This document shows, one piece after another, positions 1-6,590 of a stretch of DNA of 8,264 bases. The stretch covers positions 1 through 8,264 of the forward strand of contig JAISXS010000062.1 of NCBI GenBank assembly GCA_031270385.1. Direction: 5' to 3'. The notes under the pieces are model-generated. The model worked only from the letters and a program-made list of their open reading frames with translations, did no database searches and was not told the DNA's origin. Position 1 is the stretch's first letter, and the number at the start of each line of letters is the position of its first letter. The DNA is from Puniceicoccales bacterium (lineage in GTDB: Bacteria > Verrucomicrobiota > Verrucomicrobiia > Opitutales > JAIRKQ01). The translations under genes and the position numbers were made by a program.

Positions 1-1265
1 ATGCTGTAACTTGTGTGGATGGGGATAATTTTATAATTGCCGACGGCTGCAATTACTCACTAACCTCCTCGGATAGAAAATTTTTGCAAAATGCCACCTT
101 CAACATGCTCCGCAGCCGCGGCAATCTTACAATTTCGTTTGCCGCAAAAAATTACTGCGATGGTCGCGTTGGGCGTGCTCCGGCAAAAGTTTTCATCGAC
201 GCATTTCATTTGTTTCGTGGGGAATTTTACTCCAGTGCCGTGGGTGAAAAATTACTCACATCGGTCGATCGTGCGGCATTGCAAATCGTCCGCGATGGAG
301 AATTTTTTAGAAGTAGCAGCGAAAGAAGTGACGTTACGGTGAGAAACTGTGCTGTTTCCTATGCCGCACGCCATGATTTATCCAAAAATCTGCACGACTA
401 TTGTTTCGCCGTAGACAGGAAATGCGGCGTAAAAATTTTATGCAAGGCCATGGAATATTTGTTAAAAAATCCGCATATCGGATTCTATGACGCAATACTG
501 CGGCTTCGACCGATGCCGTGGCAGTCAAGAGTCACCGGTAAAAAAATTTCACTGGGGTCATTTGTTCACGAGTTCTTACAATTTCCGCAAGCTGGAGCGG
601 GATTCATCCGAAAAACCTCGATAGAAGTTTTTTATGAAAATATAAAATCACGATCGCAGAAGCTGAAAACGTTGGTGGCAAAGGCGTATACTGCTGCCGA
701 CGGTGAGATTCCAGCGGATTTTATGCGGCTTGTAGATTTCGCAGCGGTCTTGGCAAAGCGGTTGATAGAAAGGTTATTTGCCATTAAAAATTGGCAGTCA
801 TTTCAGAGCGAATGCATAATCCCAAGCGATACACCTGTGAAAATAGGAAATGGGGCGATAGAATTGTCCGGGCGGTTGGACTTTTTGATAAGCGACGGCA
901 TTGGTGGCGATAAGGACGAATCCGCCGTGACGATCATTGATTTCAAAACCGGTAGCGATTTCGAGTTAACGGAAAGAAATGTTCGCTGGCGCATGGAAAA
1001 GTATGAAAGTTTGCAATTGTTTTTGTACGGCCTCGCTTTGAGGGCAATTGGCTTTAAACACGTAAAAATTATGATTTTGAAACCGGATAGTGCCATTCTA
1101 AATTCTGCAATTTCTATGGATTATATAATTGCCAATGTCCCGAAAATGCTGGAAAAATTGGGACAAGTAATTGAGACTGGATTAATCGAACGGCAGATAC
1201 TCGGAAAAACGTTCCGCGGATATTTTGTCGACAGCGTTCCACTGGCGACAACGGATTTGTACTAG
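1..1265 (+). CDS. PD-(D/E)XK nuclease, RecB/AddB-like C-terminal part (5' partial)
   Basis: The frame is open from base 3 with no stop before it, so the gene probably begins outside the window. A GTG at 15 is possible but has no visible ribosome binding site, and the domain sits at the end of a longer type of protein. Numbering from that GTG, the C-terminal half shows the nuclease core: GSFVHEFL with His185, GRLDFL with Asp289, TIIDFKTG with Asp309 and Lys311, and a QLFLY motif (Gln334, Tyr338). These are the His, Asp, Asp-x-Lys and Q-x3-Y positions of the RecB-family nuclease fold. The upstream part (about 30-100) resembles the end of the helicase-like part of AddB-type proteins. By family the role would be processing of double-strand break ends for recombination. 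I see no cysteine cluster of the kind that binds Fe-S in Bacillus AddB. Another RecB-family nuclease remains possible. Confidence 0.65.
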   Translation, partial: AVTCVDGDNFIIADGCNYSLTSSDRKFLQNATFNMLRSRGNLTISFAAKNYCDGRVGRAPAKVFIDAFHLFRGEFYSSAVGEKLLTSVDRAALQIVRDGEFFRSSSERSDVTVRNCAVSYAARHDLSKNLHDYCFAVDRKCGVKILCKAMEYLLKNPHIGFYDAILRLRPMPWQSRVTGKKISLGSFVHEFLQFPQAGAGFIRKTSIEVFYENIKSRSQKLKTLVAKAYTAADGEIPADFMRLVDFAAVLAKRLIERLFAIKNWQSFQSECIIPSDTPVKIGNGAIELSGRLDFLISDGIGGDKDESAVTIIDFKTGSDFELTERNVRWRMEKYESLQLFLYGLALRAIGFKHVKIMILKPDSAILNSAISMDYIIANVPKMLEKLGQVIETGLIERQILGKTFRGYFVDSVPLATTDLY

Positions 1266-1314
1266 AAGCCGAGAAAATCTCCGTTGGGCAGGATAATTTG
1301 TTTGGGGATGGATT

Positions 1315-1418
1315 TATGTTGTCTTATTCGAGAAAAGCATTCTAATGCGACGATGTACCAATGGAAGATTCATGCTTTTATGAAAAAACAATATGCTTTT
1401 CTCAAGTAAGACAACTAT
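1315..1418 (+). repeat. Palindromic repeat unit 1 (MITE-like), forward
   Basis: Arms at 1318-1340 and 1393-1415 are inverted repeats matching at 21 of 23 positions, flanked on both sides by TAT. The interior (1341-1392) matches unit 5 (3454-3559) at roughly 80%, with almost all differences being transitions. No coding capacity is visible. It starts 50 bases after the nuclease stop, so it could also act as a bidirectional RNA hairpin. Confidence 0.85.
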
Positions 1419-1419
1419 G

Positions 1420-1523
1420 TATAGCCGTTGCGCTCAATAAGGGCATTTCATCTAAAAATGTTTGGTGGAAAAGTTCTTCTTTTATAAAAAAATGGTGTAT
1501 CCTATTCAAACGAAATGACTATA
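1420..1523 (+). repeat. Palindromic repeat unit 2 (MITE-like), forward, overlaps next gene's start
   Basis: The left arm begins TATAG at 1420 and the right arm ends CTATA at 1523. The outer 23 positions pair at about 17 of 23. The interior keeps the family core (TTTGGTGGAAAA near 1460). It follows unit 1 after a one-base gap. Its right arm contains the ATG at 1515 used as the start of the GT9-methyltransferase gene. Confidence 0.75.
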
Positions 1524-3218
1524 TTTTCCGATCGTCTTAATTCACGCCTGTCGGGACTGCAAAAAAAATATTCGGGCAATTTGATAAAAATTTTCCTGCG
1601 CATGCATACGTGGTTTCTTCGCGAATTTTGCAGGGCACTGCTCGTGGAATTGCTGCGCATTGTGCGGTCCAACGTTGAAAAACTTAGGAATGGCGGTAGA
1701 AAGCTGCGCATACTCGTTCTAGTCGGTGGTGGTGTCGGTGATGTCTTGATGCAAGGATTGGCAATAAAAGAACTGTTTAAGCGTATAAATTGTGATCATT
1801 CAATCGATGTGACGTCTTCGTACTCGGATCCTTTCCATTATTTTCCATTCATTTTTTACGGGTGGAAGTTTTTGAATATCAAGCATAAGGATCGCATACT
1901 CATTGGAATGTACGATGTTGTGATAAAAATGGATAGGGTTACTTCTATTTTATACTGTGATGGAAAATTTGTGAGCAAAAAATCTCCATGGTTACATAAT
2001 TTTTGCACGGAGAATGAAAAATTTTTTGCTGAGCACGGGCAGTTTTTTGGTGTGCCATCGTATTCCCACGCGGTTGTCAACCAATGGTCGATTTTACACG
2101 GTAGGAAAAGGATCCAGCAGGCGGATCAGTGCGGACTCCTCGGAATAAATGATTCGTCGCACACACTTTTGGACATAAATCCGGGAATTTTCCAGTTCGT
2201 GGAGAAAGTTAACCTTGGAGGTGTGCCGTATGTAACGATTCAAAGGGGAATCAATTACCGCGAACAAGCTACGGATAGCACTAAAATTTGGCCAATTAGC
2301 CACTACGAAAAATTCGTAAAAATGTTTCATGAAACGTTTCCACTCATAAAGATAGTGCAACTCGGATACTCAAATAAATTTTGTAAGGCAATCGATGGCG
2401 TTGACCTAAATTTGGTTGGGGAAACATCGCTCTACGATGTTGCGTCGGTATTGAAATGCTCACTCCTTCACATAGATGGCGATGGCGGGATGGTTCACAT
2501 GAAGAGATTTTTGAATGGAAAATCGGTTGTAGTTTTCGGACCTACATCGGCGGATCTTTTTGGGTATTCCGGAAATGTTAATCTCATGGTGAATGTTTGT
2601 AAAAACGGATGCGAATGGGTAACGGATACTTGGTACAAAAAGTGTCTACGTGGGTTTGATGGAGCTCCTTGCATGGAATCGGTCACACCAGAAATGGTGA
2701 TGGAAGCGACAAAAAGGGTAATTAATTCGCTAAAAGATTATTCATATGCAGTCGTGGATAGTAACATCGGGGACGGGGAAATTGCTGATTACGTAATCGC
2801 GAATGATGTTGGTCGCAACGCTAGGATTATTGACGTTTTTAATAAAAATGGCATGGCGGTGGCAAGAAAATTGGCAGAAAATTTCCTAAATCTTACGGTG
2901 TTTAGGGACAATTTTAAATTTGACGCTTTTTCGGATGACAAAAATGCTGGATTGAAGTTGGAATATGGCTGCATCTACAATATTTCGGTGGATGACAATT
3001 CTTGCGACATCGTGATTTGGCAGAGCGGATGTGATGCTGTTCCAAGTGTGGAATACGCCATCGGGGAATTATTTCGCGTATTGAAGCCGGGAGGTTCCTT
3101 AATCGTCTCCGGCGTTGAACTCTCAAGTCCGACTCCGACGCTACAACGTTTCGGAATTTTTTCAAAATCAATAAAAAAATTCGGCACCACTGTTTTAACG
3201 AAAACGGAAAAATCTTAG
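1515..3218 (+). CDS. GT9 family glycosyltransferase fused to a SAM-dependent methyltransferase
   Basis: The 567-residue protein has two parts. Residues about 64-400 form a GT-B glycosyltransferase of family 9 (ADP-heptose:LPS heptosyltransferase type). The N-terminal Rossmann motif is at 66-77 (ILVLVGGGVGDV). The C-terminal Rossmann has DGDGGMVH at 321-328 and FGPT at 341-344, followed by Cys362, 366, 377 and 386, as in many GT9 members. Residues about 410-540 look like a class I methyltransferase. Motif I is VVDSNIGDGE (413-422, with Asn replacing the first Gly of D-x-G-x-G-x-G), the motif II acid is Asp440, and LKPGG is at 523-527. The likely role is sugar transfer to a surface glycan such as LPS core or O-antigen, coupled to methylation; substrates are unknown. 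The ATG at 1515 lies in a repeat arm and has no Shine-Dalgarno sequence. ATG 1602 (residue 30) is an alternative that keeps both domains. Confidence 0.82.
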   Translation: MTIFSDRLNSRLSGLQKKYSGNLIKIFLRMHTWFLREFCRALLVELLRIVRSNVEKLRNGGRKLRILVLVGGGVGDVLMQGLAIKELFKRINCDHSIDVTSSYSDPFHYFPFIFYGWKFLNIKHKDRILIGMYDVVIKMDRVTSILYCDGKFVSKKSPWLHNFCTENEKFFAEHGQFFGVPSYSHAVVNQWSILHGRKRIQQADQCGLLGINDSSHTLLDINPGIFQFVEKVNLGGVPYVTIQRGINYREQATDSTKIWPISHYEKFVKMFHETFPLIKIVQLGYSNKFCKAIDGVDLNLVGETSLYDVASVLKCSLLHIDGDGGMVHMKRFLNGKSVVVFGPTSADLFGYSGNVNLMVNVCKNGCEWVTDTWYKKCLRGFDGAPCMESVTPEMVMEATKRVINSLKDYSYAVVDSNIGDGEIADYVIANDVGRNARIIDVFNKNGMAVARKLAENFLNLTVFRDNFKFDAFSDDKNAGLKLEYGCIYNISVDDNSCDIVIWQSGCDAVPSVEYAIGELFRVLKPGGSLIVSGVELSSPTPTLQRFGIFSKSIKKFGTTVLTKTEKS

Positions 3219-3250
3219 GCCGAAGTTGGAATGTGTCCCAATTTTGCCTA

Positions 3251-3355
3251 TATAGTTGTCTTGCTTGAGAAAAGCATTCTGATTTGACGATACTTGGCGA
3301 GAAAATTTTTCTTTTCGCAAGGGAAAGTACGCCCTTCTCGGGTAAGATTACTATA
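3251..3355 (+). repeat. Palindromic repeat unit 3 (MITE-like), forward
   Basis: It begins TATAGTTGTCTT and ends GATTACTATA, with arms pairing at about 20 of 27 when extended outward by two bases. The core at 3287-3343 is 54 of 57 identical to 3708-3764 in unit 7, with all three differences transitions. Its right TATA overlaps the left TATA of unit 4 by a single TA (3354-3355). Confidence 0.88.
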
Positions 3356-3457
3356 TAGTCATCTTATTCGAAAGAAGCATATTATTTTTCACAGAAATGG
3401 GAATTTTCCCGCCAAGCATCGTTGATCGAAGTGCTTTTGTCAAGTAAGATAACCATT
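3354..3457 (-). repeat. Palindromic repeat unit 4 (MITE-like), reversed
   Basis: The arms pair at 17 of 23 inner positions (left from 3354, right ending 3457). Orientation is set by the core: CGCCAAGCATCGTT at 3411-3424 is the reverse complement of the AACGATACTTGGCG core of forward copies, with one difference. It is fused to unit 3 through a shared TA and to unit 5 through a shared CATT (a degenerate TATA). Confidence 0.85.
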
Positions 3458-3559
3458 GTCGTCTTGTTTGACAAAAGCATTCCAGTGCAACAACGCATCA
3501 ACGGAAAATTCATGCTTGTATGGAAAAACAATATGCTTTTTTCAGATAAGATGACTATA
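3454..3559 (+). repeat. Palindromic repeat unit 5 (MITE-like), forward
   Basis: Arms at 3458-3480 and 3533-3555 are inverted repeats, followed by TATA at 3556-3559. The interior is the same subtype as unit 1, sharing the ATTCATGCTT and AAAACAATATGCTTTT stretches. Only transitions and a few transversions separate the two copies. Confidence 0.87.
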
Positions 3560-3621
3560 TAGCTGAAAGATTTTCGTTTTTTGGAGTAGAGGGTATGCCT
3601 TTCTCGGGGAAGATGACTATA
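3558..3621 (+). repeat. Shortened repeat unit 6, right half preserved
   Basis: This is a 64-bp unit bounded by TATA on both sides. The right end (3597-3621, with GCCTTTCTCGGGG and GATGACTATA) matches the family closely. The left part keeps only the TATAG end and does not pair well. It looks like an internally deleted or decayed copy. Confidence 0.6.
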
Positions 3622-3672
3622 TTTGGGATGTCTGGTTCCAGTGAAAAGGGACGTACTTTTTCCATTAGTCCC

Positions 3673-3776
3673 CATAGCTGTCACGCCCGATAGGGGCATT
3701 TTGTCCAACGATACTTGGCGGGAAAATTTTTCTTTTTGCAAAGGAAAGTACGCCCTTCTCGGGTGAAACAGCTATA
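3673..3776 (+). repeat. Palindromic repeat unit 7 (MITE-like), forward
   Basis: Left end CATAGCTGTC and right end CAGCTATA pair as inverted arms at 19 of 26 positions. The core at 3708-3764 matches unit 3 at 54 of 57 positions, the closest pair in the window. That suggests these two copies share a recent origin. Confidence 0.88.
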
Positions 3777-3880
3777 TGGTGCAAAGATTGTATAAAAATG
3801 CCTTGCAATTTCGGGAAAAAAGCCGAGAAATCTGTCAAGGAGCAATTGACTGGTGCCATGATGTAAGACACCACTGCTGA
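3776..3880 (+). CDS. Possible 34-codon leader peptide upstream of the SulP gene
   Basis: An ATG at the edge of repeat unit 7 opens a 34-residue frame ending eight bases before the SulP start. The last part reads CQGAIDWCHDVRHHC, so three of the final 15 codons are Cys and three are His. A weak GGTGA lies 8 bases before the ATG. No homologue is recognised and the frame could be chance. The position before a hairpin and an anion permease is what makes it worth listing. Confidence 0.22.
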   Translation: MVQRLYKNALQFREKSREICQGAIDWCHDVRHHC

Positions 3881-3888
3881 GGTGTTTT
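3865..3888 (+). promoter_or_regulatory. Hairpin covering the SulP ribosome binding site
   Basis: AAGACACC (3865-3872) pairs with GGTGTTTT (3881-3888) over eight positions including one G-U pair, leaving an eight-base loop. The GAGG at 3879-3882, the only candidate Shine-Dalgarno for the ATG at 3889, is half inside the stem. The stem ends in four T immediately before the start codon. It could limit translation initiation, or act as a weak terminator. The structure was drawn by eye with no energy calculation. Confidence 0.4.
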
Positions 3889-5529
3889 ATGATAGCGATA
3901 ATCGAAGCGGTGCACGCCGGGTTATTGAGGAAGGGCAACATTTGGAACAATGTTGTGGCTGGGACTGTTGCGGCAATTATCGGGCTTCCGTTAGCCATGG
4001 CGTTTGCCATAGCTTCCGGGGCAAAGCCGGAGGCGGGGATTTACACATCCATAGTTGCCGGTGCGATGGTTTCATTGTTTGGCGGGAGCAGAGTGCAAAT
4101 TTCTGGCCCTACGAGTGCGTTCATCGGCGTACTGGTCGGGGTGTCGTCGACTTACGGTCTTGAGGGGTTGCAGGTGGCGACAATCATGGCCGGCATTATG
4201 ATGTTGTCTTTCGGCATACTCAAGTGCGGGAGAATGATAAAATTCATACCCGAGCAGGTAATAACTGGGTTCACCGCAGGAATAGCTGTTAATATGTTGA
4301 CGGGGCAAATACCGATCTTTTTCGGAATGGAATGCGGCAAGTTGCCCGTAGAACTCCATAAAAAAATTGCGATATTTTTTGAAACATTTCATACGGCGAC
4401 CACTAATACGGCGTGTTTGGCGTGCGCTTCATTGGTGCTGATGTTGTTCGCTAACAAGACATTTTTGAGGAAAATTCCGACGCCAATCGTTGCCCTTGGT
4501 TTTGGAATTACTATGCAGGCAATATTTAAATTTGACGATGTCGCAACCATAGGATCCGTGTACGGAGGGCTGCCGAATAGGTTGCCGTCGTTTACACCGA
4601 TTGCGCCGTTGCCATTCAGCGTCATTCAAAAATTACTGGCCCCAGCGTTTGCCATCGCCATGTTGGGGGCCATAGAATCCCTGTTGAGTGCCGTTATTTC
4701 CGACAGTTTGACGGGCGTGAAACACTCATCGGATCAGGAATTAATAGGTCATGGCATAGCGAATATAGCTAGTCCGCTGTTCGGGGGCATTGCATCCACT
4801 GGGTCGATAGCCCGCACAGTAACCAGCATAAAAGTTGGAAATAATTCTCCAATTGCCGGATTGTCATGTTCTGCGGTTCTTTGCGTGATTATATGCCTAT
4901 TGGCGCCATTGGCGAAATTTATACCGCTATCCGTCATGGCAGCCATATTATTCGTCGTGGCCGGAAGGATGATGAATTGCAAACATTTTTACGATCTCCT
5001 CGTGCACGCACCAAAGAGCGATGCCGCTGTGTTGATCCTTACCTTTGGTTTGACGCTGTTCTGCGGGATTGTTGTCGCCGTCAACGCCGGTATTTTACTA
5101 TCAGCGTTGATGTTGATGCACAGGATGGCGGATAGTTCACACATTGATAGGGTAAAAAAAACGAAGCGTGTGGAATATGATTTCTCGGAATTACCGGAGG
5201 GTATAGCTGTGTATTCCGTCGTTGGGCCAATATTTTTTGGCATGATTGATAAGTTTTCAAAGGCAATTTCATCTGCGGAAGGAGATGACAAAGTGGTAAT
5301 CGTGAGGATGTTTGACGTTCCATTCATCGATGCTACTGGATTGAAAAGTTTGGGATTGGCATTTGCATCACTGAAAAAACGTGGAAAAACATTGATGCTG
5401 AGCGAAGCCACGGAGGCGGTTATGGTAAAATTGAAACGTGCTCGCGTGATCGATGGATCGATTCTCAGGATGGCCGATAAATCAATTGTTGATGTTGTTG
5501 ACGCAGCTACAAAAATTTTACATAGTTGA
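3889..5529 (+). CDS. SulP family anion permease with C-terminal STAS domain
   Basis: The 546-residue length is normal for a bacterial SulP transporter. Residues about 20-85 hold the family signature region, with GLPLAMAFAIASG at 32-44 followed by the PEAGIYTSIVAG and SRVQISGPTSAF stretches. Hydrophobic membrane segments continue to about residue 415. The cytoplasmic STAS domain spans about 430-546 and contains IDATGL at 480-485, matching the conserved Asp-x-(Ser/Thr)-Gly loop. The protein sits in the inner membrane. Members move sulfate, bicarbonate or other anions, usually with Na+ or H+; the substrate cannot be told from sequence. No carbonic anhydrase or sulfate assimilation gene is adjacent. 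The start at 3889 has a GAGG six bases upstream. The next gene begins four bases after the stop, so the two are probably cotranscribed. Confidence 0.95.
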   Translation: MIAIIEAVHAGLLRKGNIWNNVVAGTVAAIIGLPLAMAFAIASGAKPEAGIYTSIVAGAMVSLFGGSRVQISGPTSAFIGVLVGVSSTYGLEGLQVATIMAGIMMLSFGILKCGRMIKFIPEQVITGFTAGIAVNMLTGQIPIFFGMECGKLPVELHKKIAIFFETFHTATTNTACLACASLVLMLFANKTFLRKIPTPIVALGFGITMQAIFKFDDVATIGSVYGGLPNRLPSFTPIAPLPFSVIQKLLAPAFAIAMLGAIESLLSAVISDSLTGVKHSSDQELIGHGIANIASPLFGGIASTGSIARTVTSIKVGNNSPIAGLSCSAVLCVIICLLAPLAKFIPLSVMAAILFVVAGRMMNCKHFYDLLVHAPKSDAAVLILTFGLTLFCGIVVAVNAGILLSALMLMHRMADSSHIDRVKKTKRVEYDFSELPEGIAVYSVVGPIFFGMIDKFSKAISSAEGDDKVVIVRMFDVPFIDATGLKSLGLAFASLKKRGKTLMLSEATEAVMVKLKRARVIDGSILRMADKSIVDVVDAATKILHS

Positions 5530-5533
5530 TGCT

Positions 5534-6355
5534 ATGAACGTGTTACTCGTTTTCATCGTCGGTGCCTGCGTCGGTAGCTTTTTGAACGTGTGCATATGCA
5601 GGATCCCGGCCGGTAAATCCGTGATATTTCCGCGTTCGCGTTGCGGATGCGGAGAACCAATTCCGTTCTGGTTGAACATTCCCATATTGTCGTGGCTATT
5701 TTTGAGGGGGAAGGCTCGTTGCTGTGGTCGGAGCATTTCGCCGAGGTATCTCGTTGTCGAGCTACTTACGGCGTGCCTATTTACGGCACTATTTCTCACC
5801 TATCCATTTATTCCAAATTTTGTGATAGGTTGCGTGTTTTGTTCGATTTTGACGGTGGTGTCATTCATCGATATTGATACAATGGAGATAAGCGATGCCC
5901 TATCAATCGGAGGAATGGTCGTTGGCGTCGTGCTTTCGACTATTTTTCCGAGTTGGTATAGTGCACAAATTTCTTCGGATACAGTGTTGGATCATTTGGA
6001 CGCTTTGGTTTATAGTATAGTTGGTGTAGCTTCAGGGAGTGGGTTGATGTTTTGGATAGCAATTCTCGGCGAGATGGCGTTCAAAAAGGAAGCAGTTGGA
6101 TTTGGTGACATTAAACTTATGGGGATGATCGGCTCGTTCATCCGGTGGAACGGGTGCTTGTTTGCGATATTCGGTGGTTGCCTAATATGCGGAATAATTG
6201 CATTGCCGATTTTGATATTTTTGAAAGTTTTTAAGGGTAAGGATTTCAAGATGTCCGGTGAAATACCGTTTGCGCCATTCATAGTTGTCGGCAGCGTAGC
6301 CTACGTATTGTATGGGCAGGATCTAATTGCCTTCGTGTGCGGGACGGGGTATTAG
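5534..6355 (+). CDS. Prepilin peptidase (A24 family, PilD/GspO type)
   Basis: This 273-residue inner-membrane enzyme would cleave the leader of type IV prepilins or type II pseudopilins and methylate the new N-terminus. The N-terminal domain shows GSFLNVCICRIP (14-25), NIPILSWLFLRG (48-59) and ISPRY (68-72). The catalytic aspartates are Asp113 in FIDIDTMEISD and Asp192 in GFGDIKLM. The C-terminal EIPFAPF is also typical. The metal-binding cysteines are Cys37-Gly-Cys39 and Cys63-Cys64 rather than the usual two CxxC pairs. I start at ATG 5534, four bases after the SulP stop, because the protein then begins at the normal first membrane segment. The frame also opens at ATG 5453, but that would add 27 atypical residues inside the STAS coding region. 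No clear Shine-Dalgarno is present, so translation may be coupled to SulP. No pilin or secretion gene is nearby. Confidence 0.95.
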   Translation: MNVLLVFIVGACVGSFLNVCICRIPAGKSVIFPRSRCGCGEPIPFWLNIPILSWLFLRGKARCCGRSISPRYLVVELLTACLFTALFLTYPFIPNFVIGCVFCSILTVVSFIDIDTMEISDALSIGGMVVGVVLSTIFPSWYSAQISSDTVLDHLDALVYSIVGVASGSGLMFWIAILGEMAFKKEAVGFGDIKLMGMIGSFIRWNGCLFAIFGGCLICGIIALPILIFLKVFKGKDFKMSGEIPFAPFIVVGSVAYVLYGQDLIAFVCGTGY

Positions 6356-6370
6356 CGTCAATGAGGCGTA

Positions 6371-6475
6371 TATAATCATTTTACTCGAGAAAGGCATTCC
6401 GCCTAACTATATTTGGCGGAAAATTTCTTTTTTTTGCAAAAAAATAGCACGCCTTTCCCAGGTGAGACAGCCATA
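6371..6475 (+). repeat. Palindromic repeat unit 8 (MITE-like), forward
   Basis: It begins TATAATCATTTTAC 15 bases after the prepilin peptidase stop and ends CAGCCATA. Every mismatch between the two 25-base arms is a transition. The core TTTGGCGGAAAATTTC at 6412-6427 sets forward orientation. Confidence 0.82.
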
Positions 6476-6486
6476 CATCTCATTTT

Positions 6487-6590
6487 TATAGCTATTTCGC
6501 TTGAGAAGGGCGTGTTTCCATTTATAAAAAGAAAGACTTCCCCACCAAGTATCGTTGGATAAGATGTCTTTGTCGAGTGTGACGGCTATA
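6487..6590 (-). repeat. Palindromic repeat unit 9 (MITE-like), reversed
   Basis: It starts TATAGCTATTTCGC and ends GACGGCTATA. The core CACCAAGTATCGTTGG at 6543-6558 is the reverse complement of the forward core, so this copy is inverted. The final TATA is shared with unit 10. Confidence 0.85.

Larger units (their letters stand above)
3219..3888. other. 670-base repeat-rich gap between two genes
   Basis: This gap holds five recognisable repeat units, a degenerate remnant at 3622-3672, a 34-codon open frame at 3776-3880 and a hairpin at 3865-3888. The remnant contains a reversed match to the GTACGCCCTT part of the family core. I find no tRNA, no larger gene and no convincing sigma-70 promoter. 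The longer open frames on the minus strand run through the repeats and have no recognisable protein content. Confidence 0.7.

Noticed and set aside
15..17. GTG at 15 as the true start of the nuclease gene
   Set aside because: The frame is open to the window edge, there is no Shine-Dalgarno, and the family places this domain at the end of a much longer protein.
3251..3776. CRISPR-like array in the 670-base gap
   Set aside because: Units are about 105 bp, palindromic, in both orientations and without spacers. They share TA junctions rather than alternating repeat and unique sequence.
3382..4010. Open reading frames on the minus strand through the repeat cluster
   Set aside because: They run through the inverted repeats and into the SulP gene's 5' end. 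They have no recognisable domain or ribosome binding site.
4989..5411. 140-codon minus-strand frame opposite the STAS domain
   Set aside because: It lies fully antisense to a confidently identified gene, and its translation shows no protein-like motif.
5453..5533. Longer N-terminal start (ATG 5453) for the prepilin peptidase
   Set aside because: It would overlap the STAS coding region by 77 bases and add 27 residues before the normal first membrane segment. ATG 5534 gives the standard family N-terminus.
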